From Saposhnikovia divaricata (lineage: Eukaryota; Streptophyta; Magnoliopsida; Apiales; Apiaceae): a stretch of DNA of 64,000 nt. This document shows, piece by piece, positions 54,162 through 64,000 of the stretch. The notes under the pieces were generated by a model. It was not told where the DNA came from. It was given only the letters and a program-made list of their open reading frames with translations, and ran no database searches. Where the stretch lies: assembly GCA_036435485.1 (NCBI GenBank), contig CM071600.1, positions 113,576,046-113,640,045 on the forward strand, read 5' to 3'. The position numbers and the translations under genes are program-made. Each line of letters opens with the position of its first letter. Position 1 is the first letter of the stretch.

Positions 54162-57100
54162 ATGCCCGAAACAAAGGAAAAGACTGGGGCGGCTGAAGAC
54201 ACTTTATCTATCCTGGTGGACGCAGCTGATCCTACTAAGGAATTGAAGGTTGGCAAACAGTTGAACCCTGAAGTCAAGGAAGCATTGGTTGCATTTCTAA
54301 GAAACAACTTAGATGTATTTGCATGGAGCCATGAGGATATGGTGGGAATAGACCCAAAGGTGATGTGTCATAATTTGAACATTGATCCAGATATGAAGGC
54401 CGTAAGACAGAAAAGGAGAGCAATAAGTGGGTAAAGAGCCGTTGCCATGAAAGAAGAGGTAGACAGATTGTTGAAAGCCAATCTAGTGAAGGAATCATTC
54501 TACCCCATGTGGTTGGCAAATCCGGTCTTGGTAAAGAAACCTAATGGCAAATGGCGTACGTGTGTTGACTTCACTGACTTGAATAAAGCATGCCCCAAGG
54601 ATAGCTTTCCGCTCCCGCGTATTGATCAACTAGTCGATGCTACGGCCGGTCATGCCTTGCTAAGTTTCATGGACGCATATTCAGGTTACAATCAAATTCC
54701 GATGTATGAACCTGATCAGGAGCATACTTCCTTCATCACAGACAGAGGACTCTACTGTTACATCGGGATGCCTTTCGGGCTGCTGAACGCCGGAGCAACC
54801 TATCAAAGGCTGGTCAACAAGATGTTTAAGGACCAGATTGGAAAAACTATGGAAGTATATGTGGACGATATGCTGGTAAAATCCAAGGTAGCAGGCGACC
54901 ATGTTGCTCACCTCAATGAAATGTTTGGTATCCTAAGGAAATATAGGATGAAGTTGAACCCCTAGAAATGTGTATTTGGGGTGGAGTCTGGAAAATTCTT
55001 GGGCTTCATTGTGAATCATCGAGGAATCGAAGCCAATCCTGCTAAAATAAAGGCACTGGTTGAAATGAGATCCCCCCGAAGTATGAAAGAGGTCCAAAGC
55101 CTTACTGGACGAGTGGCAGCCCTGAACAGGTTTATCTCCAAGTCCTCTAACAAATGTCGAGAATTCTTTGCAGCTATCAAGAAGAGAAAAGGTTTTGAAT
55201 GGACACCTGAATGTGAAGCTGCCTTCACTAAATTGAAGGAACAATTAGGAAGCCCCCCATTGCTAGCGAAGCCAATAGAGGGTGAAACCCTGATTTTGTA
55301 TTTGGCGATTTCTGAGCACTCTATTAGTTCCGTTTTGGTTCGTGAGGAAGATCAAACCCAGTACCCTGTGTATTATCTGAGCAAGAGGCTTCTAGATGCT
55401 GAAACCAGATACACAGACATGGAGAAGCTAGCCTACGCGTTGATCCTGGCATCAAGAAAGTTAAGGCCACACTTCCAAGCGCACACGATAGAAATACAAA
55501 CCTCATTTCCACTAAGGCAGGTCCTGCACAAACCTGAAACCTCAGGAAGGTTGATGAAATGGGCTGTGGAGTTGGGCCAATTTGATGTTGGATACAAGCC
55601 AAGAACAGCTATCAAAGGCCAAGCACTTGCTGATTTCTTATTAGAGTTTCCACCATCCTTTGAGGTTCAAGCTAAGGAGACGGTGATGGAACCCCCGGAG
55701 AAGGAAGCCCCAACAGAAAATTGTGCACCATGGTGGACTCTATATGTAGATGGAGCCGTAAATGGAAATGGGGCAGGTGCTGGCATAGTCCTGATAAGCC
55801 CTGAAGGCCACAAACTGCAAAGTTCAATTCATTTTACATTCAAGGCTACCAACAACGATGCCGAATACGAAGCCCTGATTGCAGGTCTGAAGCTGGCACT
55901 GGAAATGAAAGTGGTGAATATGACTGTATATAGTGACTCCATGTTGGTGGTGGGACATATAAAAGCAACTTTCAAGCTAGGGGCCCACGCAATGATTTGT
56001 ACATGAGATACGCCCAAGAGCTGATGGGTAAATTTAGAGAGATAAACCTTGTGCAAATTCCAAGGACAGAAAACTCAAGTGCGGATGCCTTAGCGAAAAT
56101 TGGTTCTAATAGGGAAGCGATTATGCTAGGGGTGATACCATTGGAGATACAACAGTAACCTAGCATTCCAAGGGTCGACTGTATGGATATTGAGGTTCAA
56201 GTGGGGAACACATGGATTACTCCCATCCTGGAATACATAACAAAAGGGGTTCTGCCAGCTGAAAAGGATGAAGCCCGGAGAATGAAGTATAAGGCTACGC
56301 GTTATGCCCTTTATGATGGAAAGCTATACAAGAGGGGTTTCAACAAGCCACTTCTACGATGTATAGTAGGCAGTGGATGCGAATATATTATGCGGGAGGT
56401 GCATGAGGGCATATGTGGAAACCACTCTGGAGGAACCTCATTGGCCCATAAGATACTTCGACAAGGGTACTATTGGCCAACTCTACAACAGGATGCACAT
56501 AAATTCTCAAAGGCGTGCGATCGGTGCCAAAGGTGTGCCAACTCAAATAAGAATCCTGCTGTGCCGTTGAAGCCACTCTCTAGCCCATGGCCTTTTGCTG
56601 TTTGGGGAATTGATTTGATTGGAGAACTCCCTAAGGGGAAGGGAGGAGTAAAGTATGCTATTATAGCAGTGGATTATTTTACAAAGTGGGCGGAAGCTGA
56701 ACCCCTGACTACGATCACTACAGCCAAGTTAAAGGAGTTCATATTTTGAGCAATTATATGCCGATATGGGATTCATTATAAATTGATATCTGACAATGGC
56801 AAGCAATTTGATAGCAAGGAAATGAGAGGTTTATGTGAGGACCTCGGAATTGTTAAGGGCTTTTCTGCAATCTGCCACCCCCAAAGCAACGGTCAGACTG
56901 AAGCCATCAATAAAATCATTAAACATACTTTAAAGGCAAAGTTGGAAGATAAGAAGGGCTGCTGGCCAGAGGAACTTCCCATGGTGTTATGGTCTTACAA
57001 TACAACACCTAGGACTACAACTGGTGAATCCCCATTTACACTAACTTATGGGTGCGAAGCAATGGTACCTGTGGAGATTGGTGCTGGTTCATTTAGGAGG

Positions 57101-57448
57101 GATAACTTTGATCCCATGGAAAATGAAGTTAATCATCGTTTGTACTTGGATTTGGTGGAAGAGGTTCGTACAACCTCTCAGCTAAAGCTTGCAGCTTATC
57201 AACAAAGGACTCGCAAGTACTTTTATGGCAAGGTTCGAGCACGACCTTTAAAGGTTGGTGATCTGGTTTTAAAGAAGATGATGCCTAACATGAGGACTTC
57301 AGGATATGGGGCCTTTGAGGCAAATTGGGAAGGCCCATATGTGATCAAATCGGTCTTATGGGAAGGAACTTATCATTTGGAGGATTTGGACGGGAAGCTA
57401 ATCCCGAGGGCGTGGAACGCCGAACACTTTAAGAAATATTACCAGTAG
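54162..57448 (+). pseudogene. Tat reverse transcriptase, two RNase H domains and integrase, broken
   Basis: Reverse transcriptase spans about 54447-55020 (KWRTCVDFTDLNKACPKD, MPFGLLNAGATYQR, YVDDMLVKS). The first RNase H follows to about 55650 (YTDMEKLAYALILASRKLRP). A second RNase H begins at 55737 (LYVDGAVNGNGAGAGIVL, NNDAEYEALIAGL). Integrase spans 56183-57448: zinc part HEGICGNHSGG...CDRCQRC, core GIDLIGELPKG, LISDNGKQFDS and NGQTEAINK. Stops are at 54432 (TAA), 54963 (TAG), 56157 (TAA) and 56747 (TGA). A frameshift near 55990 cuts the second RNase H. All domains are recognisable, so decay is recent, but the copy is not autonomous. Confidence 0.9.
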
Positions 57449-58924
57449 TCGAACCCAGGTAACATTTCTTATAGACCTCTTTCAGGTGTAGGAAAATAAA
57501 AGTGGCTTTTTAGTTGTAGCTACCATGATATTAGGATCAGTCGGCTAGGAATTTCCCTTTTTATGTTAGTAAAGTGCTTGGGGGGTTGTGAATGTACGCC
57601 TACCTGTTGAACACCAATCATGATGTGATGTGATGGAATTGAAATCAACTTGTTTTTTCTTTTATCTCTGTTTTATGCATAAAATGTATGGATTTATGTG
57701 GATGAATGCATGTTATGTGTAACCTATTTTATTTATGCTTTAGGGAGGATACGACTGTTTAACCTAGTTCTTCATTATAAGTCTAATTATATTAAAGAAC
57801 TCGGGAGGTAGTAGATATACACCGATTAATGGAAGGATAGTTTAACTTAAAAATGGATAAAATTTTAAAGCAAAAATTATATGATGGATGGAAGAATATG
57901 GATTATATGATTATGGATGGAAAACATATGGAATGTATGTTAATGGATTACACGGGTTATATAAATATGAATTATATGGATACATGGATAGAAACGTACG
58001 TGGATTACGTGCACATGGGTTGGAATACGCATGGATGATACATGAAAAGGGATGGACCCCATGGCAGGAAGGTTCTAGGGTAACTAGGATCACGAGGTTC
58101 TCGTGTGAGAAGGTTCAATCGTTCGAACCCTGAATTACCGTGTAGTCAGTATGATGGATAACCAACCTCAAGATAACCTCACCACGACCCCAGGGAATTT
58201 GGGCGAGTAAGGTCTAATCTTTGAGTAATAGGAATGACTGAGGAAATTGGTCTTACATGGAAATTGTATAGTAAGGATGGTGGGAACCCAACATGTACCA
58301 ACAAGTGTCATATTCGGGGGTACGATTGGTGGATTACCAATCAACCTTCAGTTAAGGTCTTATGGTTGATAAGGGTTAGCTACAAAATAAGGATTCAGGA
58401 TGGAAATGGTAGGCTTAATGGGAAATTCACTTGGTGTACAGATCTAAAAATTTATAAGGTCAAACATGACTTATCAATACATGATAGGAGTACGACGGAT
58501 TAAGCAGCTACGGTTTCTAAGGAAGGGACACACGCCAATTTATCAATGAATAGGGGTATAACAGGTGAACCCCAAAGTCAGTAAAGGCTTAATTATCCTA
58601 GGTTGAAGCCTGGCATGGATACCTAACTAAATAAAGTATAGCATGGATAGTACCCCTAAGCAGGGCATGCGAAGTAGGGAGTGCTAAGTACTGAATTTAA
58701 GGGAAGTGTACGCATGTGTAAACATGTAATTTAACTACACTGCAAGCATTTATCAAGCAAAAGTAAATGAAGTGCATAAACCATAGCAAAAAATCTAGGG
58801 AATCAAGTTAAGGATTACATCACGCGAGGCCTTCAGAGGAGCCCGCACCCTCAAAATACCAAGTTCAAGGCAAATTAATGCCAAAAGGATTCATAAAAGT
58901 TTGCTTAAAAAGTTAATGATGAAA
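57449..58924. other. Tat 3' non-coding region between pol and antisense gene
   Basis: No sense gene is seen. 57850-58040 is unusually rich in ATGGAT/GGATTA words, a degenerate short tandem pattern. 58130-58510 has short open frames without recognisable products. Confidence 0.6.
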
Positions 58925-61319
58925 TTACTGGCTTGGCCTGAGTGGAGAAGTGGAAAGATTCTCGTTGGTTGGAGAGGTCTTTGGAGTTTCAGGATCAGAT
59001 GTGGTGGCTACCACCAGGGGTTCCATGGCTGTACCCCCATCCTTAGCTTCCACTGGCTGGGCTTCTGTAGCTTCAACTCCACCCTCAGCAACAACATTTG
59101 CAGGAACTTCTTCAGCCTTATCTTGGGGAGCCTCATCCATGCGCACCTCCGGGGGGTTCACAGCCTGCTCAGCTTTGATCAAGTCTATTGCATCAACCGC
59201 ATCCTGGTCTAGGAGGCTCCACTCCAAGTCTGGGAAAGCCTCATATGTGGAAGTCATGTAGTCTTTGATTCCGGCTTTATAACCAGCATTGTACTCTTTA
59301 TCATCTTGTTTGGATATGGTGGTCTTGTATTTGGCAATTGCACATTGGATTGTTCGAACCTTCAGCTCAAGTTTCTCTTTCTCCTTCCTGCTGGCATCAT
59401 TATCACTTTCTCTGTTTTTATCCATCTTGAGGATGAGGGCATCCATGGACTCTCTTTCTCTCAACAATTTATCTCTCTCTCCTGGATCAGCGTACCCTCA
59501 CTCTCATAAAGCTTCTTGTTTGAGGCCAACAGCTTCTTCTTATCATTCTTGAAGGTCTTCAACTCCGAAGGTACCCTGTCAAGCTCTTAAACATCCTTGG
59601 AAGCCTCAAGAATCTGGTTGTTATACTTCAGGGATAGGAAGAGGCTTTCAGCATTCACTAGGGGTACCCTGTTTGCAGCTTCCTCAAGACTCAGGCTGTC
59701 CCACTCTGAGATAGACCGTACATGGATTGTATCTTTGATGGCATCAAGAAAAGCATTGAGGGGAGCTGGAGAGATGGTGCCAGAGGGACTTAGTTCAATC
59801 TCATGCTTGGAACGCTTACCTCCCCGAGAGCCAGATGCCCCAGACATTTCAGGAGTATGTTGTGTGGGCCTCTTCCTTGAGGAAACATTCTTCTCTGTGG
59901 AAGCTGGGTTGACTTTTGCAGAGGGAGCAGGGGTTCTCTCGACAGGTGATGGGGGTACAGGTGATCTGGGAACATTCTTGTGTGCTGAACGCTTGGTGAT
60001 GAAGGAAGGCACTGAAAAAGACATATCTGCATTATCACATGAATCGTTAGCAAAGCCATAACGACAATAAAGATATTCTTCGGTAAAATATCAAGTAAAT
60101 CGCATGAATAAAAAAATGTGTGTGAAGCATAAATCACTAAGGGAAAAGCAAATAAAGGGGGAGGGGTACGCCTACGAGCAGGGATATAAGCATGAACCTA
60201 TCTCTTTTAAGGGTACGTCAACAGCATTTTCCTCAACAGGGGTACGGGAGTCCCTTGGAGACTTGGAGCTGAGTTTCTTGCAAAAACCCAAACGAAGTAA
60301 TTTTTCTTAGAAAGCAGGCTAGCACCATCTCCTAGCCCTGCACTTCTTTTCAAAACCTTCTCGGCTCTCTTGGATTCTTCCCCCACTAGAACGGTTTGAG
60401 CAGGTATATCTGGATATGGGTTAAATTCCTTTCTGTACTCTGGGCAATCGTAGCAATATAGGAATTGCTTGTGCCACCTTGACATTCCTTTCTTATTGCC
60501 TTTTATGCACTTCCCCTGATGAACATTCCAGGTGGTAAGGTAGAAGAAGCCAGAGGTTTTTCCAGTCTCTTTAAGTTGGTAAAAGAAACCCAACTCACGA
60601 GCAGTTAATTTAACTTGGAACATGGAGTCATCTAGGATATATATGCATATAGCCATACGGTATGAATTTAGAGTTAACTTCAAAGGAGCAAGTTTATAGG
60701 TGTCTAAGATATCAAGAATAAAAGGGTGAAGAGGTAATGATAATCCTAGTCTAAAAAATTGGGCAGACAACACAGCACAGGGAATGACATGGTCTGTTTC
60801 AAAGTTAGAGAAATCATGACATCTCTCTTCCGGCTGAGGTACGACTAGTGAACACCCAGGGTTGTAGGCTTCGAGGAGGTTTCGTAGTTTTTGGTCGGTC
60901 ATAGAAGTCTATGTTTTGGCACAAGATAGCTGAGGGGTGGCAGCATTAGAGGATTGGATAGGGGTAGCTTTGTCTTGGCTTGTGCTATTCTCAAGCTGAT
61001 CATCGAAGGGTTCAACTGCTAGGTATAGGTGCCCTAATGAGTCAATCTCTTCCTCAGATATAGGGGAATCAGAACTAACGGCGGTTGGTACAATTGAAGA
61101 AGGGTCTAAAGAGTAAGATTTGAGTGAGATTTGGGCAGCAGTAGGGTCAAGGACTTTGACCTTGGAGCGAGTACGGCCCCTCACGGTGGAAGTCATGGGA
61201 GGAAGTCTGGATATGGGATTGGGTGAGGAAAATGAGTCACCATCGGAGGCTCCTGCAATCTGAGAAATCTCTTTGGCAATAAAACTCTAGGACTTATCAG
61301 ATGCGGATTGACTCGACAT
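58925..61319 (-). pseudogene. Antisense gene of the Tat element (transposase_28-like protein)
   Basis: The start codon is at 61319, directly after an AG acceptor (TTTTCTGTGTGCAG), so the leader is probably spliced. The frame reads MSSQSASDKS, TAG at codon 11, then on to 60909 (TAG). From 60902 it contains FFRLGLSLPLHPFILDILD, LNSYRMAICIYIL and FFYLTTWN. This is like the plant gypsy-associated transposase_28 domain. After a break at about 60240-60026, ending in an AG acceptor, a Ser/Pro-rich part follows (60024-59587). A coiled-coil and acidic tail run to 58925, with a stop at 59587 and a frameshift near 59475. Antisense ORFs at this place are known in Tat elements; their role is unsettled. 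Confidence 0.7.
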
Positions 61320-62667
61320 CTGCACACAGAAAAGCAGAGTGAGATCCGAATCCTTGGGACAAATCTTGAGGAATGGCAGTTGTCATATTAAGAAAAAGAC
61401 AGGGCTTGCGCATGCGCATACCCCAGGCCAAATGAAGGGGTTACGCATGTAAAACCCCTGGGCTGACAAAGATAGGACTGTGCTTGGTGAATTATAGCCC
61501 CGGTATAAGGAGACTGGAGCAAGGTCAGTTACATAGGGAGGACGGTTGATATCATAGGTTCATGGGTTCACAAAATATCACTTTTAGAGTGTGAATGAAC
61601 GCAAAGGAAATTGAAATTCATGCACAATTGAAGAACATATGTATGAGAGTAAGTGTATAGGTGTGTGAATATGAACAGGTAGATGAACAACTATCATTAG
61701 AAGTAAGCAGATCTACTCAATTAAGCGGACAAATACGGCATGCATGTGCGGATAATACAAGACATCATCTAAGAGGCAGTATGTAATACAAGGAAAACAC
61801 AAGGAGATAATCATGATGGAATATTAAACACAAAACGGTGTAAAAGTAAGGTTTGGGTGTAGGTATGTGTGCATTAGTATACCTATAAATCAACGGGCAT
61901 CAAGTAATCCGAGAGATGGTGGGAGAGTAAGAACGGGAAATACCTGTGGATTGAAGAAAATGATCGGAAAACAGGAGCTCTCGCTAGAACTGGGTCTACC
62001 GAGACGAAATGAATTGAGGAAAGGAGAAAGGGTTTGGCGTCGATTTGCTGAGAAAATGTGAAAAAGAAGAAGGTGTAGAGGGATATGTATATATAAGTGT
62101 ATAGGGATATGAACAGGTGTGACACGTGTTCGTTGAAGCACAGGCCCGCGTGCAAGATTATTGTGTAAAGATAATTATGAATAGATGTTTTGGGAATATA
62201 AGGGCTTTGAACGTGGACGGGAGGAAGGCTCAATACATGGGATTTTACGGAGGAAGTGGAATGGTTATATGAAAGTTAAATTTTGAATTTTGAAAAATTA
62301 GATTTTTTGTAGGATTTGAAGTTTATGGAGTTAAAGTTTAACTGGGACTTTATTTATTTGGAGGGTTATCGCTTGGAAAGAGTTTTGTCTAAGATACTTC
62401 TCTGATAATTATCCGGGACATTGGACGTAACTTGAGAAGTTCGCTAATGGCACCCCAGTGTGATGATGGTGGAACCCTGATGTTCAAACTCGAAGGTTAT
62501 GAAGGTACAGTCATTAGCACCGGAGTTTCATGGTGGAGTCCCTTGTTTCCTACAACGAGTACGCTCACGTAGGCTTAGGGGTTCGCATGGAATGAAAGTG
62601 TGATTGAGGTACGAGTAATATTGGGTTCCTTTTGCATTCAAATGGCTACAAGGAATCGGGGGGTAGT
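61320..62667. other. Tat region upstream of the antisense gene and 3' polypurine tract
   Basis: On the minus strand this is the likely leader and promoter of the antisense gene. ACTTATATATACATATCC at about 62098-62081 could be its TATA box. No protein is convincing. It ends at the sense-strand purine tract GGGGGGTAG before the 3' LTR. Confidence 0.5.
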
Positions 62668-63100
62668 TGTTGTGCCCAAAATCCGCCCTGGGCTTGATTT
62701 AAGGCCCATTAAGAGGACAGACTCAAATTAGTTGAATATGAAAGGATAAGCTGGGTCCAAGGTTGAATGTGATAGCTTTGTATGCTTTGAGGATGGGATG
62801 AGGGACGAGGATCTGGTGTTAAATTTGAAGTATGTTCATATAGGGGTGCGAGCATGTGAACCCCAGATAAGGGTAAAGCTGTGTGGAGGCCAGAAGGGGG
62901 TTCAACTGGGTAGCAGGTTGTCAGGTCAGGAGTACGCGCATGAACCCCGAAGGTTTCCAGAAAATATACCAGCGGGCTCAGAATCGTCTATATTATAGGA
63001 GATTGGGTAATATGCGTTTTAACAACCTTCTGGATAACTCCTAAACAATAGGAACGATCTGATAGCAGTCTATATTATGGATTAACATCGTATATATATA

Positions 63101-63149
<49 letters not shown>

Positions 63150-63592
63150 TATACGTACGTATAGGAGGATAAATCACGAAAATACATGGATTAACCATAT
63201 AATAACGGCTGGATAAACGAGCACTGCAGGTCTGTTACGGGGGATATGGCAGAAGAAGGTGGAGGATAATTATGAAGAACTACATGAGGACTTGATCTCT
63301 TATATATATAAGGGTATGTAGGCACTTTGTAAGGGGTTAGACATACATATACACCTCTAACACATGCTTTGAGTCGGTCTCTCTCGATTGAATAGGTTTT
63401 ATTCGATCACCATAGCTCGGAGTACTTGCAAACTCAGTCCATATAATCATTCACCCTCCTCTCGGATTAGGGTTTATGAAATTAGGGTTTTTTGGCTGGT
63501 AATTTGGTTTATTCAATCGCTATTCTTGGATTTTCTTGATTTGTTCTTGTAATTCTTTTATTGAAGTGTTGTATCAATTTTCCCTCACAACA
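62668..63592 (+). repeat. 3' LTR of the Tat element
   Basis: It matches 50316-51230 with scattered substitutions, a longer TA microsatellite (63103-63145) and a small deletion near 63213. It is preceded by the purine-rich AAGGAATCGGGGGGTAG. Confidence 0.93.
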
Positions 63593-63640
63593 ATGACCAT
63601 GACATTGTACAAGGGATCTACCCTAAGATATTACTATTGA

Positions 63641-64000
63641 ATACTTCCAAGATGGAAAGACAATTAAGTGAATTTTTGAAGACGTATTGAATATATGTAC
63701 TCTACTTGATTTTAAAATTCTCAATTCTATTTGCAGCTTGAATAAGTGTGTGATGAAAATATTGAACGAATATGAATGTGTATATAAAATCTTGATAAAT
63801 TAATATTCTAGGGATCAAGAAAGAATATTTATTTACCGAGATTATTTATTCATTAGTAAATCAATATAGTATTATTTAGTTACTGATAAAGACTCCCAAA
63901 AAAAATTCATTAATGCATTTAATGAAAATTTCATTTATCATATTATCCTATCAAATTGAGATAAAAAAAAATTATTCATGTAACGAGTTTGTTCATTTAT
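63641..64000. other. AT-rich right flank
   Basis: After the short WAT1-like remnant no gene or element is recognised up to the window edge. Confidence 0.6.

Larger units (their letters stand above)
50316..63592 (+). mobile_element. Tat-lineage Ty3/gypsy retrotransposon, full length, defective
   Basis: This 13.3-kb element has LTRs of 915 and 925 bp (TGTTATGCCC / TGTTGTGCCC ... CTCACAACA) and an exact target duplication ATGAC (50311-50315, 63593-63597). Order: gag, protease, reverse transcriptase, RNase H, a second archaeal-type RNase H, integrase without a chromodomain, then 5.2 kb containing an antisense gene. Two RNase H domains, long 3' non-coding DNA and an antisense ORF mark the Tat group (Retand, Grande and relatives). 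LTRs differ by roughly 3 per cent by eye, so the insertion is young to moderate in age. The sense frame has at least five stops. Confidence 0.92.
49794..63640 (+). pseudogene. WAT1-related (nodulin MtN21/EamA) transporter, split by a retrotransposon
   Basis: The first exon-like part at 49794-49968 reads MYKSFKPHLLMVLAW. After a frameshift it continues YTFYLITEASFAHGMNPH and VVAGLFILLFAYFPER, the N-terminal membrane helices of WAT1-related transporters. The donor after PER reads ATAAAT where GTAAAT is expected. The next exon at about 50040 gives KTRPKLT and degenerate helix sequence. A later exon reads LRGLAKVLGTLISLVGVM up to 50315 and continues beyond the 13.3-kb insertion as TMTLYKGSTL at 63593-63625. 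Family members are ten-helix plasma-membrane or vacuolar transporters (WAT1 itself moves auxin). This copy is clearly dead. Confidence 0.65.

Noticed and set aside
61883..62233. Minus-strand frames upstream of the antisense gene
   Set aside because: They are pyrimidine-rich leader DNA; the antisense protein clearly starts at 61319 after an acceptor site.

Overview
The window reads as nuclear DNA of a flowering plant, almost certainly a eudicot. It is AT-rich and packed with nested plant-type transposable elements: Ty3/gypsy chromovirus and Tat lineages, Ty1/copia, L1- and RTE-type LINEs, Stowaway, hAT and PIF/Harbinger MITEs, foldback elements and a TRIM. Host genes have short exons with GT..AG introns. 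There is no sign of operons, Shine-Dalgarno sites or CRISPR arrays. All calls come from reading the sequence and from family knowledge; no database search was run.

Layout. 1-6478: the end of a copia-type element whose LTR is split by a complete Reina-like chromovirus on the minus strand (1471-6447, target duplication GTGTT). 6578-8499: the last four exons of a response-regulator (ARR-B/GARP)-like pseudogene with a 616-bp TRIM in its last intron. 8500-10700: AT-rich spacer with a tRNA-like repeat pair. 10947-17299: a degenerate RNase H-like gene on the minus strand, interrupted by a copia element (11451-16864). 17581-20452: an L1-type LINE. 20453-21506: a Stowaway MITE that swallowed an RTE 3' end. 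21509-24703: AT-rich DNA with two hAT MITEs, a Harbinger-like MITE and another small palindromic MITE.

24850-35658 holds the one host gene that reads intact. It is a short-chain dehydrogenase/reductase (TIC32-like) of 322 codons in eight exons on the minus strand. All splice phases agree, and exon 1 is separated from exon 2 by an 8.3-kb intron loaded with LTR, LINE, MITE and Harbinger remnants. Upstream of it are a foldback element with tandem-repeat arms (36056-37045) and a long-arm foldback MITE holding a Stowaway (37388-38254). Next is a copia element (38257-45594) broken by a Tekay-like chromovirus (40149-44935, target duplication GAAAC) and cut off by an Athila-like LTR. The 3' region of that Athila-like element carries a striking 15-copy dyad array on a 21-bp pitch (47189-47716).

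49794-64000: a WAT1/nodulin-21-like transporter pseudogene, split inside an exon by a 13.3-kb Tat-lineage gypsy element (50316-63592, target duplication ATGAC). That element has two RNase H domains and a long antisense gene (58925-61319). Every transposon coding region seen carries stops or frameshifts, so the region looks like ageing heterochromatin-like DNA around one surviving gene.
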